A DNA stretch of 64,000 nucleotides from Sthenelais limicola (lineage: Eukaryota; Annelida; Polychaeta; Phyllodocida; Sigalionidae). How positions within the stretch are numbered: position 1 is the stretch's first letter; each line of letters starts with the position of its first letter. Below are positions 47,223 through 61,413 of the stretch, piece by piece. The position numbers were made by a program, and so were the translations under genes. The stretch covers positions 38,700,298 to 38,764,297 of the forward strand of contig OW804097.1 in the NCBI GenBank assembly GCA_942159475.1, given 5' to 3'. Under the pieces are notes generated by a model. It searched no databases and had not been told where the DNA came from. It saw only the letters and a program-made list of their open reading frames with translations.

Positions 47223-47574
47223 AGTCACTCTAAACCAATACACTCATAGGCAAATTATAGGTGCTTTTGAGTATGGTACCTCTTAGCATTTTTACATTAA
47301 ATGTGGCATACAGATCACTACATTTCCAGGAGCCTTGAACGATACAATTACAATTATTTATGTTCGTAATCATAATAACATAGCGGGCATGCAATGATGT
47401 ATTGCTGGCTGAATTAACGGAATCTTCGAGAAATACTTCATCCCAAAGATCATCATTGAAAACAAAAGGAGGCAGTATTGTTAACTGTGGTAAAATGAAA
47501 TCATGTGTAGCTAATGTTTCAGTAGATGCTATTTCTAGAAAAGCTAATTAATTACAGCTGAACCTCCACTACTG

Positions 47575-47680
47575 CCTGGGAGTGAGCAGGTGGCCACAGC
47601 AGGATTTGAACCTAGTTCAATATCATCCTTTGGTTTCAAAGCCAGCATCCTAGACTGATACAGACAGTGCTATTTTTTTA
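47575..47680 (-). mobile_element. tRNA-derived SINE relic
   Basis: On the minus strand GATGCTGGCTTTGAAACCAA is followed by CTAGGTTCAAATCCTGCTGT, a B-box-like GGTTCAAATCC. The head resembles the relic at 23790-23960 (GGTGCTGGCTTTGAGCCCAG, then GGTTCAAACCCC). It lies directly beside repeat R3 copy 2. No paired acceptor stem, so not a tRNA gene. Confidence 0.45.
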
Positions 47681-47684
47681 ATTA

Positions 47685-48250
47685 GTATTTGAAACGTATT
47701 TTATTCAGCATATATAAATTACACAAAGTGCTGTCTTCATCACAGCCTGAGGATATTAAATTATAACCATTATTTTAGTAGAAACAAAACAAGGTAGAAA
47801 GGTTGGTAATGTTTGTTTTAGTGATAATATAGAAGAACAATAAGGCCATTGGTTAATGGGCTATGATACAGTAGACCCAGTATAGAGAACATCAAGAAGA
47901 TACCATGTAACAGAATAAGAGTTTATTTTTAGGGTAAAAACACATACGGTGGTCACACCGTCAAGCAGGGCACAACTGTACATTTAGAAATAAAACCTCA
48001 GGGAGAAATAAAATAAATACCCGGTGTAGGAGAAACAATAGATTATAACGATACAAAGCGATTACAATGACATAATAGTGACAAAAGCTTGTAAGGATAA
48101 TACTAATAACAATATCCAAATCATCATTATAATCTTTTTAAACAAACCGTTAATATAATACAAGAATAACTTCATGTATATAAGTGCCTAAAAAACCTCC
48201 AACTGGCGCAGCGTGTTTTGATTTTAAAACACTTTTGATATAATCTACTG
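47685..48250 (+). repeat. Dispersed repeat family R3, copy 2
   Basis: The longer copy of the repeat at 21557-21870. The shared left part (ATTTGAAACGTATTTTATTC and CAGCCTGAGG) is followed by about 240 bp not present in copy 1. The shared right part then begins near 48060 (ATTACAATGACATAATAGTG) and ends at TTTGATTTTAAAACAC. It has no open frame of interest. Confidence 0.6.
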
Positions 48251-50435
48251 TATAATTCCGAAAAATACCACTCCATTCCACTTAGGCTGGTCAGTAGAAC
48301 CATCAACATGAAGGCTACTAGGAGCAGGCTGGTTAAACAAATTAAAGGAATAGATTGATTGATTGGCTACATAGAATTCTTCACTGCCTTGCAAATTGAC
48401 AAACTAGGTGGGACATACTCAGTCCTGCCTATCCACGCCTAAAAGCTGGTAGTCTGCTATTCCAGGAGCAAGTGGGAGACCGCCCAAAATAACGGTAAAA
48501 GGGATAGATTAGTTAACTACTTCAGTAGATCTAACATTACAGCACATTCCACCCAACTCGCCAAAGTCTGTCCCGCTGGTGAAACCATATTCATCAGTAC
48601 GAATGTATGTGTTTATTAGGTTGGGGAGGGGCTTGCACAGTCGTACCAAGTGCTGGAGACTTGGGAATCGCAGATACAAAAGTATACTGGTTTCAGTTCC
48701 TGTAGCAGCTTTCCACTAGTGTTGACTCACTTCAACCCTGGACCTAACTCTTGCTGTCAGCTTAATGCAACGAAACACCCAACTAAACCAAAAACCCAAC
48801 TATATGTTAATTAGAAGTTTGCAATTGTTAGATAAGTATGTTAAATTCAATGGGAAAGGTTCGGCATTATGGCTAACTATGACTAACTACTTGATGATTA
48901 AAAAAGGATATGATGTTAATTTTATTTAGGACAATGCGTGAAAACAATGAAGAAGTGGAATATATATGTGTATCTTCTCAATATGAATTATTCTTGGCCA
49001 ATAAAATGTTTAAATAAAGGATATCTTGGAAGTCTTGTGTTTTTAATACATAATAAACTGATATACATCTGAGTAAGTTGTATGTATACATGTAAACATA
49101 AATTTTAAGTGTATAGCCTCACACGATAAGTGTATCAAATAGCAGGATAGATGTTTGCAATTGTTTTTTTGTTTTTTTATTCAGTTTACGGCCAATACAA
49201 TATTTAATTTCCATAGAAAAAAACGCAATATCCCTCAGGGATGTTTTCACACGGTGGTCGAGACTGATGTCTGTGTGGACGAATCCCTACTGGGGCGATT
49301 TTGGTAGTGTCACGATCAAGCCAAACAGGGGGCTATTTTGTATTTATTACATGCACCTATTAAGATGATAATCCTTATTTCCAAGAGTCTAACCTATATT
49401 AACAATTTAACAACATCTATACATCGAAGTTGCTTCCTTTAGTAAACCAGATTGCATCATTTAGGCCACATGGCTATAACGATAGTTTATCGAACTGTAC
49501 CCATGGATCAGAGTGGGTTAGGAATTGAACGTGTTATATATTATGCAATAACAAAACATAAAGCGAACATGGTATTGGACAATATTTTCTGCTACAGTTG
49601 CACTACTTCTTGAATGCCCATAATTCTGAAAACCCTCTTATAAACGTTCATATATATTTGAAACAATACCTTTTATTGCCATAACTCGCATATACATTTT
49701 CTTATCTAGATATTTGTCATTTCTACCCTGAGAACTTCGGGCAATTCACCAATAAAAGGTCTTGTATTCTACTGTAGAAGCTACTGGGAGACCAGCCATA
49801 AAACCTGAACCTGGGGCAGCCTGGCAAAGTATAGCAACATTACCACCAGTCCCTAGTCAGTACCCTGCAGATGGAAATGTCATTGTCCCCTGAATAAATA
49901 AAATGCTTAAACAAAAAAGTTCCTATTTCCTCAACCCTTGGGTTCCCAGCCTCCTGCCTGGTCGTTTTTACTCGACCAGTCCCCTTTTTACTCCTCCCCC
50001 TTCACCCATCAAGTTTTCACTTATGCCCGGACACAAGCGTGTTATGACCCCTAGTTTTACAGGGACCTTTTAGAATGAGGCTATTTTACCAACACATCCT
50101 TTCGGGGACATCCTCTCATTCGTCACCACAATAGTAGGACTAAATGTATGGCTGAGCAGGGGGGGGGCCTCACTGAAGAAGTAGGATAACTCCTTTGTTT
50201 CAGGAATGTTTGAAGACATCCAACCTATCGCAATCAAATCTCAAACCCTTTGAAACCAATTAAGAGGCTCTGACCCTTAGCTACAGCTTCTGCTTCAGTC
50301 ACTCACATCCTCCAGCTCTCCCAACCCTTCACATCCAGCCCTCTGAAAATAGGTTCTTTCTCAACCCCTCTTAACAACCCTCCATAGCTTTTAACTCGCT
50401 TAAACCAATTAGATCCTCTCAGTCCCTACCCCTTT
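48251..50435. other. Gene-free stretch
   Basis: No gene or element is recognised. Confidence 0.4.
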
Positions 50436-50625
50436 TCTCCCTCAGCCCCTGGTGACCACATTCTTTTAGTCAATTTCAGTCCCTCTCAGCCCCACTCAGC
50501 CCCCTTAGTCCCCCTCAGCCCCCAGCCACCCCCAGCCACCCCCCTCCCCCCACCCCCACAGCCCCCCGTTAGCCCCCCGCAGTCTCTCCTCCAGTTAGCC
50601 CCCCCCCGCATGCTTCCCTGTCCTA
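50436..50625 (+). repeat. C-rich imperfect repeat (AGCCCC/AGTCCC)n
   Basis: Irregular units such as CTCAGCCCC, TTAGTCCCC and AGCCACCCCC with C runs up to nine. A similar tract with CAGTCCC words lies at 63450-63660. Strongly C-rich on the plus strand; i-motif/G-quadruplex potential. Confidence 0.75.
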
Positions 50626-50629
50626 CACA

Positions 50630-53600
50630 CCCTTGGATACGTTACCATGACGCATGGCTGTATGAGGTAGGATATCATTGGCAAGGCTGGCTGTTATTGA
50701 TTATTGTGTCCTTGCTTGTGATTCCCTCATTTCATTACCCTCCATTATTCAATTATACTTCTTGCCTGGCCGCCTTGTAGTTTCTAGCTGCTTGATGGTG
50801 GATGTTATTTGTTTGTAGACAAGAAAGTAATTCCTTCCATCCGGGAGTTCCCCAGCTGGGCTTCCTGAAATTGCTTTAAGGAAGGGAGGGAGGGGGGCTA
50901 ATGGGGCAGGTCATTGACCTAGTTAACAAAGAAGTAGGTCAGCTAAATATTCCATAATTAACCGGACATGATTAATATAGAAACCCAGATTATAGTCAGT
51001 TGCTTAACATGATTGACCACAGTACACACTCTTTACAGACAGGATTGACCCTTGGCTCAGGTGTCCATAAAACCAAGGTGAAATGAAAACATGGGCCTAA
51101 TGTAATTGTATAGAAAAAGGTCTGACACTAATTGACCATTAAATCTGTAATTTATTTTCGTTAATAAGTATCTGTATTGTTATCTTATTGATTCAGTTTG
51201 AGGTATTTTATATTTAAGTTTATTACAAACATAATAACCCTTCTAAGGTTTAGGCGATGGACTTAACCCCTCTTAACCCTCCACCCCACCTTCTATTCTA
51301 TAATGGTCCTTGATCGTTTATCCATCTTTGCTCCTTCTATTCATTCTACCAGGCAGCCATGGCCTAATACAATTTAGATCGATTAAAGTAATGGTGGTGC
51401 AGCTTTTAGTACTTGTCTTGAGGGTATTAAAGTGAGGGAAAGGTACTTACTCGGAGGATTCTGGTGTTAGTAACTGTAAAATACTGTTTGGCGAGAATTA
51501 TGGTTGTTGCATGTCAAACAGAATTTGTAAAAGAACATAAAATGTTCATTTAAATCCAGGCCAGGCCTGGCAAAGCGTTGGTAAATATTTCTATTTGACA
51601 TGTTTACGCCAGTACGCGCTGTAACCCTAATACAACCCATTTATTTCAAGTAGAAAGCCAATTACTGGGGGTAGGTGGTGTTGGAAGCATTTTAATAGCA
51701 AACAGGAGACATAATTGAAGAGGTTCATGTGACCTACATTAATTTTAAAGACATTACTACCTTTTCAAAATAAAGGCTCCCCAAGTGGGAACAGATCTGA
51801 TTGTAAATAACAAGTTATGTGTACTATGGTCATTACTATTATAAATAGCTTCCATGTTAATTTTAACACAGTTCTTAAGAAGTATCTTACTACTTACGAT
51901 GGTCATTACACAACTGTTATATAGTGTTTGAACAGGTTTTTTTGAATTTTGAAGATGTACACCTCTATATATTTATCATTTCCTCAAAATAATATTGGTT
52001 GTATATGCAACTTAAATAATCAAACACAGTATTTAAGAACCTATCTTATATTATATTCTAAGATACATCACACAAATTATTTTCTCTTATTTTTTGTTAT
52101 TAACCCACACCCCTAGTATGTATTAACTCTGTATTAACCACTGATTAAAAAAAGCAGCTCTTACCATTTGGTATGTATCGACAACATCTAGGAAATATAA
52201 CAAATAGAATTTTCTTGATTCAATGGGACCATATTAGTTGTAAAAAGTCTTCTTTAGCTATGGTCCTTACCCATCTTTTCCATCCGCCAACAGTGTCTGC
52301 AAACATTTTACGACACCCTATCTTGGTACATTTTCTGGCAGACACCAGATTTGCATTTTACGACGTTGTTTTATATTTGCAGGCCATTACTAGTGGGGAC
52401 ATTAGCCCAGTTTATACTCTACCGGGAAACCATAACACTTCTTTTCTTATCCTATCTTTATGAGAGAAGTAGAAACGGATTCTCACTATCTTGTACAACA
52501 TGTATCATTGTCTTTATTTGGATCTTCCATTCTGCAGTACTCAAGATAAAGGAAAGAAAGAAACTGTGAAAAATATTTTTTGGTCGCTTTATCTACTGGG
52601 AATGCAGCTTTAATCCAAATAAAAGAACAGAACAGAACAGAACTTATTTTCATACTTATCCATACCTCTGAAAAGAAAAGGAAATATTAAAAAGAGAAAT
52701 TTGAGAAAAGCTTAGAAAATAGATCATTTTAATAACTGTTGGGTGAATTGAATAGGCTGTGAAGCATTATAACCCATTGATTAAAGTTAAGGTCTTGTAA
52801 GGAAGTTTAAAGCATGTACCACTGTGCCAAGTAGACATTATCGGATATCTATAAAAGCTAGCGTCTAGAACATCAGTAGATTAACCTATTAGTTTGAGTT
52901 TCTTATGGCCTTATTCTAGATTCAGTATAGGCGACTAATTTCAGTAGGAGCCTCTCTTACATACACACTCACAGATATGCACACAAGAGGAATCAAAGAT
53001 TATTCATTTAAGTCAGCTTCAACTCTGGAGGCAGAATCAATAAAGGCATTTTGTTGCCTTCATTCTAATTGAAAAATGGGACCATTATGGAAAGCCGGTT
53101 ATTCAAATGTTTATGTTCCTGAAAATTGGTGATAAATGACAAGGAAAGGTAATTAAAACCCAGTTTTTCCTTGAGTTCCCTCCCCATATCGAAGGTCTTC
53201 CATCACTCGGGATAGTAAAGGAAACTACCACCCCACTGTTAGGAATAGGGCTTCCTGATAAAGGTCTCCTATGTGAATGAAAATACTTGATTATCATGTG
53301 TGATGTTCATTGGAATGGCCATTCTCTGAGGAGACAGAGAAAGTGAGACAAGGCAGTGGTAGCCTTTAGGGTAAAAACATAATTTAACTGCCTTTCTTGA
53401 AACCCATGAATAACACCCTTAAATATGTCGTCCCTCGAGGACTGAGAATGATGACCAACCCTGTTAGCATCTTTCCTCTCAGCAATATGCTAGTACAATA
53501 CCCATAAGCTACTGGAAGATCATCTATGAAGCCCAAACTAAACAGAATGGTATCATATGTTTCCATGTGTTCTGGTTGATTAGTTTTGGGTTTAGCTCTC

Positions 53601-53630
53601 CTCCCCCATCCCCCAACCACCCACCTACTC
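50630..53630. other. Gene-free stretch
   Basis: No gene is supported. A short AGAAC pentamer run sits near 52623-52642 (GAACAGAACAGAACAGAAC). The forward frame at 52173-52463 is not protein-like enough to call. Confidence 0.4.
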
Positions 53631-53631
53631 T

Positions 53632-53940
53632 GTTGTTTGATTGATTGATAAACTTGTTTTATTGACTGATCTCATAGAATCAAATATGGTGTGGCTCCTA
53701 ACTATATGTAGGGTTTGCAGCCACTGCCTTCTGCAATCTTGGCTTCGATTACGTATGCCCTGGTTCTCATGCAAGCACACAGAACCTACAGGTTTAAGAG
53801 TGTGGACCCGCCTCTTCTGCCTAGTACCTGACCAGCTTACAAAGGACCAGGCTTCCTGTGTTAGCCGCAATTTAAGATTATTTGTTTTCATCAGCCCCTG
53901 CAGACCCTCCAGTAAGTGGCTAGAATTTAGCATCAGCTGA
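53632..53940 (-). mobile_element. Possible 3' end of a non-LTR retroposon
   Basis: On the minus strand both strands stay open for about 100 codons, and the sequence ends in CAATAAAACAAGTTTATCAA followed by TCAATCAAAC. This is a short (TCAA)n tail after an AATAAA signal, as seen at the 3' ends of truncated LINEs and SINEs. I could not identify reverse-transcriptase motifs. It might instead be an old processed 3' UTR. Confidence 0.3.
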
Positions 53941-55860
53941 GAGTGACCAGAATATTACAGGCTTAACAAGACTAGAGGCATGTCCTTAAAGCTGGACCTA
54001 GAGCTAAATCGACAATAACTTCTTTTTTTCTTTTTTTTTCCTTTTTCTTTTTCGATATAATAGCTTTGTAGAATCGCAGATTTGAATATTGAACATGGAG
54101 AAAAAAAAGGATTTTTTTCGAAGTTTACTGTTTATTTTTTATGTCTCTCCGTGGTAATTGAAGGGGAAGGATCAGTATTGCTTTATATTAGCTTTTTGAT
54201 ATACTGTACCTCTCTCGGCAGTGATAGCCGGTATTTTTCAATTTCCTGGACGTTTCCCTGTCTTTAAGAAGATGAAAGTGAACAATATTGAAATTGCAGG
54301 ATTATTCAAGATGAAGATAATCATATTTTATCCAAAAAAGACAGCCCTTTAATATATAACTTGGTGAGTTATGGGTGGGTTGAGAATGAATAGACCACAA
54401 GATTTAAAAAAAGGATGGACATTAAAATCTCTGCCAAAATCCCACCTGCTACTCCCACTCTCACCTCCGTGCCCCACTATGGGCAACTCGTAAGGTATTC
54501 ACTATGCACCACCTAACCCATTAAAATAACCTGTACCTCATATTACTAAGAGGTATCCTGAGACATACATGACCCTAAGTGTTTAGATTTCCTCGAATGG
54601 TTCTCTAAATATCACCTCCCATTAATTAGTAATTCAATGTCAAATTTCATTTCTTAAAGTTTCTTAAAGAGTTCATAGCAAGATGATAGAAAATGTATGC
54701 CTTTGTAGTGAGAGCAATGTGTTATGTGTATCAAAGACTATTGTTTGATTACTCTGATGGACATGTTCTTTGAGCAAGATAGGAACTGTTTCATCAATTA
54801 TGCCATAGCTGCTGCAAACGAGGTCTAATGAGGGAGAGAGTAAGATTGTTCCAACTCCAAAGAAAATGGAACTTTTAAAATTCTCTTTACAATGTGCTAG
54901 GATATTTAGCAGTGGAAATATACTGTATTTGATGGTTTTACATTTTGGGGCAAGGGGCCAATAAAAGTTTGAATTATCATGAGTATTACTAGATCTTGAA
55001 GTATCTAATTAGTAGCGTAGAGTTAAAAGGTTCAAAATACAATTAAATCTATATCGATGTAATGAATAGTATGATAATGAACCTTTCTTTACGTTTTCAA
55101 CTTGTTATATTAAAAAAATATCTGTCTGTGATTTCGAGTCTGTGGTAACACAATGGTGATTGAGACAAGTGGAGGAAGATCTCCTGATGGTTTTTTTTCT
55201 CAACTGTATGCGCCCACTCGGCCAAGATTGTCTGAGACACAGGACTGCCTACTCCTCCACTAGCAAATTCTTTCTCAGACAAGAAGATTGTTGTCACAGC
55301 AAGTTTCCAATTCCTAGACAGCTGTACTGAACTGAAATTTAGAAGTTTAATTGACGGCTTTATATTACATTGGGACAGCAGTATGACTGGTGGTGTCTCT
55401 TTTTGACAGTGTGACGTCACTATTGAACTGTGGTTCGAGCTCGGAAATATAAAGATTTTAGATCTCCCCATTCCCTCCATGCACTCCAAAGAAACCTATT
55501 ACAAGAAAGCTACACTATGTGAAATACCACAGCCCAACTTGCTTCCTTTTCGGTCACTATTCAGCCCTATTGCATGCATGTACATGTGGGGTTGATACAC
55601 CAGTACGTTCTAGTTTGAGTAGGGGTGATGGATCAGCCATGGGGAATGGTTACTGAATCTCCACTACACACACACCCCACCACCACTACCTTTGTTAGCC
55701 CCCTAGAACTATCCCTGAAGCCACACAGTAGCCTTTGTTTCTTAATGCTTAACAAGTTCCGGACTGCAATTGCTGACATCAAGCACTGTGTTCATACAAA
55801 GCTTCTTGTGGGCCTGAAGTCAAACCTCTTTGATGCCTCCTCCTGACTGATGAGGTTTTT
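53941..55860. other. Gene-free stretch
   Basis: T-rich sequence occupies 54020-54055. The reverse frame at 55097-55489 (130 codons) is the longest here. It has a mixed, fairly protein-like composition but no family I recognise and no splice context, so it is left uncalled. Confidence 0.35.
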
Positions 55861-55868
55861 CCTTACAG

Positions 55869-55983
55869 AGACACTTCAGAAACGAGATTTGGAAAATCTT
55901 GATGAGAATGTTGAAGGACCAGTTGAGTTTGATGGACATTGGTAAAGCTTTAGAGGCTGTCTCAGACAAAGCATATCACAAAG
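55869..55983 (+). CDS. Candidate internal exon, weak
   Basis: A good acceptor (TTTTTCCTTACAG ending at 55868) is followed by 115 bp open in the first frame (RHFRNEIWKILMRMLKD..., then DIGKALEAVSDKAYHK) up to a donor-like AAAG/GTAATT at 55983/55984. The predicted peptide is helical and compositionally ordinary. An alternative donor, ATTG/GTAAAG at about 55970... is not needed. No neighbouring exon is found, the family is unknown, and chance is a real alternative. Confidence 0.22.
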
Positions 55984-55989
55984 GTAATT

Positions 55990-58010
55990 GCATAAGAATG
56001 TTTTGAAAGTGTTAACAAAAGTGGGTAACATGTTTGAAGGATGAACACTGGGATGGAAAAGGATCAGACCTTTTCATGTTCCATTGCAATGTAGAACCAT
56101 CTCGAGATCTTGTGAGGGTCGACGTAAAATTGACTTCAAATTCTTTCTAAAGCACCACAGACAGCAAAGTTTTTTCTGAAATACTTTTTTGATACTGGCA
56201 ACACAACTTTTCATTTTTGCTTCAGAATGTTTTAGTGTCTTTTAGTGCAATCTTGGCGCTGTGGGGAGGCGACTGTGATATTCTAAGGAATGTTGTCACA
56301 TTCCCTTGAAAGAGTTTCAAGGATCTCACAAACCATTAGAAGATGATCTGCATCGAAGTAATGTCGCAAAGGTGGAGCTCATCATAACATACAAGCCAAA
56401 CTTCTGTGTCAACATGTCCGGAAGTCCTCTGGGAAGGGAAGCATATACCTTTCTTTGAAAACCCATCACTAATGTAGAAGTTTGTATTCCCCTTCTCCCG
56501 ATTCCGACCCTATTTACATCAGATGTATACATTGATGTATCATTTTCATTCAAAAGAAACTGATACATGTATACTTTATGAGTACTAACTACCAAAAGGC
56601 TGTCCATATTAAAGGGTGGCAGTAGTTCTTGTAACAGTTCATACAACCACGAATGCTGAAATGAAATAGGAAAATTAAATACTCATGGTAACAACAGCTT
56701 CATAGGTAATTCCGCCACATATAAATCTATCTATATGGAAGTTCTTAATATAAAGTCATGGGCTAAAAACTATGCTGCCTGAGTCCATGTTGTTGACGTA
56801 TTCAAGGATTAAAGAGGTACCAATTCATTTAACTAAACTTGTAACAAATGACTGCTTTCATTTCTACCCCCTAGTCCTCCCAATACTCAGAACCGTTCAC
56901 TATTAAGGCAGCATGTGGGTAATTCAGCTGCAGTCAAAGGGTTATATATAATGGTGAGGAAGCACAGAGATATATATCATTCAAATACCATGCATCCATC
57001 TCCATTGCTGCTGACCATGACAGCACTGCCTCGTGCCATTGACATTAATTCTAGCCATTATATGGACAGGTAGAGTAAGCAGAAGTGATGGCATATTGAT
57101 CCTCTGGCCAGCTTTTACTTATGGTAAACACACAGATCATGCACTGACTTTGGTGGTAAAAAAACTAACATTTGACACTCATAACAAATGTACGCATCTT
57201 CATACATATTGTAGTGATGTATTAACATTGATCATGCACATTTCTAAATATTTACAATTTTTTAAAGTCCTTTCATGTTAACACAGTCAAATCTACTCAA
57301 TCAGATGGTTCTAAATATTATGATAATTTGTAATAGTTTCCTGTTTATTTTTGAAACTATTAAAGGAACTGCTTACCGACATTTGAAAGAGAGGTGATCA
57401 ATAATTAAATAAAACACCCGAGGCAAATTGCATTAAATTTGCATTTGTTTCTAGGCGTTGGAGCAAATGGCATGCACAGGAAGACCTGATTGTAAACCAG
57501 ATGTCCATTGACAGTTTGTATTCTTAAACATGTATACAGCAAACTATTCCTTGTCTATTCTTAATGGTTAATGGCTAAAATACAATCTTAGGTATTTCAC
57601 CCATTTTACCCAGGGTTCTATAGTTCTGTTACACAGCTGGACTACCACTATATATAACCCCTTGAGCTCATTTGCCTCAAATATGTGTAGAATTCTCCAG
57701 ACTGTTATTGTGAATATTTTACTACATTCTACTTGATGTATCATGGCTCGTGCGAAAACCATTTTCGCCGAAAATAAACACAAGCTTAAGACTGCCACCC
57801 ATACCTCTATAACAGAGAACCTAGTTATCCCCAACCCCATCCATCTCACTTTTCTCACTTAATTTGATCTTAGACTCTCTAATTATTTCACCAATCGAAA
57901 GGGAATGACATCAAAAGCTCATTCTGTGAGTTTAAAACAAAACCAAGCCCCAGATGTGAAGATATTATTGAAATTAAAAAATAAAATGTCTCAAAAATGA
58001 AGCAAATGTA
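55990..58010. other. Gene-free stretch
   Basis: No feature is supported. Frames at 56326-56646 and 57568-57858 on the minus strand are short and unrecognised. Confidence 0.4.
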
Positions 58011-58017
58011 AAAAGGC

Positions 58018-58092
58018 AGTCTGCTGTGGGGCTCGAACTCACAATCCTGCTTCACAAGTCCAAAGCTTTAACCACTTGGCTATAGGGGAATA
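58018..58092 (-). other. tRNA-like relic (A and B boxes)
   Basis: On the minus strand TAGCCAAGTGGTTAAAGC is a near-perfect A box, and GTGAGTTCGAGCCCCAC gives a B box with four of five T-stem pairs. The anticodon arm is irregular and the acceptor strands (TCCCCTA against AGCAGAC) do not pair. It is therefore a tRNA pseudogene or SINE head, most like a serine/leucine-type D arm. Confidence 0.5.
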
Positions 58093-58099
58093 TAAAAGG

Positions 58100-60675
58100 G
58101 CACATGCATGAACACTTAGATTGATCCATCACATTTTATGTTTACTTTAATTAATCACCCCATTTTCCTCATGGTGATTGAGGAGAATGGGGAAATAAAT
58201 TTTGAAGGTCCCTGTGTTCACCACAGGCAATTTAATGATTCAAATTAATCATAAAAATATGTCTTGCATCTGCAATATATTTCTATAATATGCGAATGCA
58301 GAACTCCTAGGTCTACACACATCCTGGATGAGATAAAGTAAAGGTAGCGAAACATAAACATCTAAACATAACATTCTATTGGGGCTCCCTTCAACTTTTA
58401 TTACTGAGAGTCAGTTTATATCAATAGTACACACTTTGATTGTCTCATCCTCAAATACATTTATCCCTAATTCATTCATTAGAGAATTAATTACACCTGT
58501 CATTTAAGAGACCATGTGTTGGAGTGAATGAGGGTGTAGGATAACGTAGTCCCTGCGGCTCAGTTGTAGAGAAGAATATCACGAGCGAGTCTTTTCAAAC
58601 AGTATATGATTTGTGTGTTGGGATAGCTAAAGAAGAAGTGCAAACTACAAAGCTTTAACATACTTTATTCGAGAACAACTCAGTGATCTCAGTATCTGTC
58701 GGTTGACATGTGTCATACATACTGTCTTATATTATATCCAACAATAATTGTCATGTAAATTCAGGATCTAGCATAGATCTTGTGATTTGATTTTATCTGG
58801 AAATGCACGCATTAGTCTGCATTGGATCCAACATACAATATATAAAAAGGCTACAGAGTACAGAAACCATTGAACTAAATAAACTAACAAACGTTTTCCT
58901 CTAACAACTGAAGTGTAAAAGAACATGTAATAATAAAACATCCCTGCAGAGTGCCCACGAACAACCCCAAACCTGCTGCAGCAAACTGATACACCAGCCT
59001 GATATATTAATCCAGATTTTATCTGGAGAATGATGAGACCAGGATGACTATTGAGGATACACCCTGGAGTTAATGAAGCTGCCACTAATCAAGGAGAGGA
59101 ATGCAGGCTGAGTGGAAAGGTATCTCTGGCAGAACATCAATCTTGGGCGTGATTGATTCCTCGCCTACCGACAAGGATGGTCCGTGACTAAGCAGACAGA
59201 TACAGCTCTTTGGCCCCTTGGGAAGACCTCTCTCTATATATGGAGGTTTCTCTTAGACTTGCAGTAGAAGCAGAGAAGCACGTTATAGAGTTGGTGTATT
59301 ATATGGAGATAATTGTAGTGGTTTCATCAGTGAATAATGCCTGCAGTGATCAAAGTGGTTGGATTAAGGTTGTGATTGAGGTGGTGGTATAAGTCAGCCA
59401 GGATACCTATAGCTCTGTGCAGTATGATAAAGATCCACAGGAAATCGCTGTCTCAATTATTTATGCACGCTTATCTCTATAGCACATCTGGGGCAATTGG
59501 AAAACCCCGAAAAAGATAATATGACATTATAACTTAATAATGAATTATGACTTGACATGTATTTAACTTGGGCTATATCATCAGCCTCACAATATTTCAG
59601 CAGAATAAAATACATTGCGTACATGAGAAACATGTTGGATATGACATGATAGTCGAAGTTTCAATAATTATAGTGGATGTAATACATTTATGTTATAAAT
59701 GATCGATATACATCAGAAGAAAAGGACGCCAATTTTCGAAAGGTTTTGATTAAAACATAGTTCAAGGCCAATTTTGGTGTCTATGATGGGGGCACACTGG
59801 TGAATCACTTCCACTTCCATAATTAACTGCGTTGTTACTAATGAAGCCAAGTAATAGTATATTTCGTATGGGAATCATTGTAATCAATTATATTGAGAAA
59901 TGGTTCCTAGAAGAGCGATTCCCAGGCTCCATCTGGCCCCGAAAAAAATAAAATAATGACGGATCTAATCTATCTAATGATAGATTGAATCAACACTCCC
60001 CTGATGCGACATTACATCTGTTAACTACCATCGTTACTTCCCTTTCATACTACTACCATATCGTGTGAGAAACGATCGCTTTTATGGCCTATTATCGCCC
60101 AAGCTATGAGCGTTTTTTCTTCGCTTCACAGTAAATCCTCACCTTTTTTCACAATCAAGGCACAAGCTCGCCAACTTGCCAACGCAAGGAGTGAGATTCC
60201 ACAAGGACAATGCATTAACGTCTCATAAATATATATGGTTCGTGCTAATGGCTTTGCCTTTAGCAATGATGTAGGAATATGCTTTTAAGAGAGACTATTA
60301 TTGTTGGATGTGTGATTTTAACTGGGGCTTGGTGAGTTTATGCAGTAGGTTGTTCGTAAAAGAAGTAGAGAAGGAATGTACTTGGAATTTCATCTGTTAT
60401 TACACCTGGAGTGTAACCTGGTGGGTTGTGTTCACAAAAGAATAATATGAAAATGGTTACATACGAAGGGTTATGGTATGTACTTACCATAATTATTTGT
60501 TGTAGTCCGAGGCAGAATTGTAATATTCCTAAGCATGGTTTGGAATGACAGGAGGTTATTAGACAGTGGGGTAGCACATAAACAATGGATTATCATTGCC
60601 TGTCCGAAATAGGGAACTTCTATGCTTATATAGCAGAAGTCCTCGAGTATAAGTAGTCCTTAAATTTGTGACTGA
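58100..60675. other. Gene-free stretch
   Basis: No gene, RNA or element is recognised. Confidence 0.4.
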
Positions 60676-60679
60676 GGTA

Positions 60680-60785
60680 GTGAGACAAGGCAGTAGTAGC
60701 CCAGTAAGTGACCATGGGTTAGAGTGACGGAGGTGTGAGACAAGGCAGGAGTAGTCCTGTGAGTGACCATGGGTCGGAATAAGGA
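60680..60785 (+). repeat. 55-bp tandem duplication
   Basis: GTGAGACAAGGCAG starts at 60680 and 60735. Each is followed by AGTAG, YCCWGTRAGTGACCATGGGT. A shorter relative, GTGAGACAAGGCAGTGGTAG, occurs alone near 53345. Low-copy minisatellite or dispersed repeat piece. Confidence 0.65.
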
Positions 60786-61413
60786 CAGTAGTTGCTACCC
60801 GTATCTTACTGGCCATGGGGTGTAGAGATAGAAGGCCAACCGGCCTCTCGAATTGTAAGGGTAACATTATGTCGTAAATCTTGCACAGTAATATTATTTT
60901 CCTATGCATGGTACAATACCAATCATAAAGCATTGATTTATTAGCCTGAAAGTTATAATCTAAATTACACATTTCTAAATGTGGAAGATTTCTTCAAGAT
61001 CATAAAGCCATAAGCTTCAGCAAACAAATCATAAACCACTGATCATGTGTTGAAAACATGATCAACTCATCATAGTCAGAGAGCTATTTAAATATCAAAA
61101 GCATCAACTATCATGAATTCGGAATGAAGGTTACCTACTCAAAGTCCAAGAGAGTCCGATGCAGACAGTTTAGGAATCCCCGTATCCCAAGATATTCAAT
61201 ATTATCTTCCCACAGCAGAGGTTCCTTGGTTCAAATATGTCGCACTTCGACCACCCTGCAGAATACACATGAAGTATAGGTCATTTCCTGGAATCCAACG
61301 ACCTGCAGGTGTCTTGAGCCAGTCGTCACGACGACGGAAGATGGATGGACCATTGCGGGTGCCACTTTGTAAAGGATCTTTTCCTCTCCATTGGTATATT
61401 TAGTTTGTGTGTC

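Noticed and set aside
55097..55489. A 130-codon reverse frame
   Set aside because: No recognisable family, start context or splice sites; plausible by chance in 64 kb, though it is the best of the uncalled frames.
58018..58092. Functional tRNA gene
   Set aside because: A and B boxes are good, but the acceptor stem does not pair and the anticodon arm is irregular.
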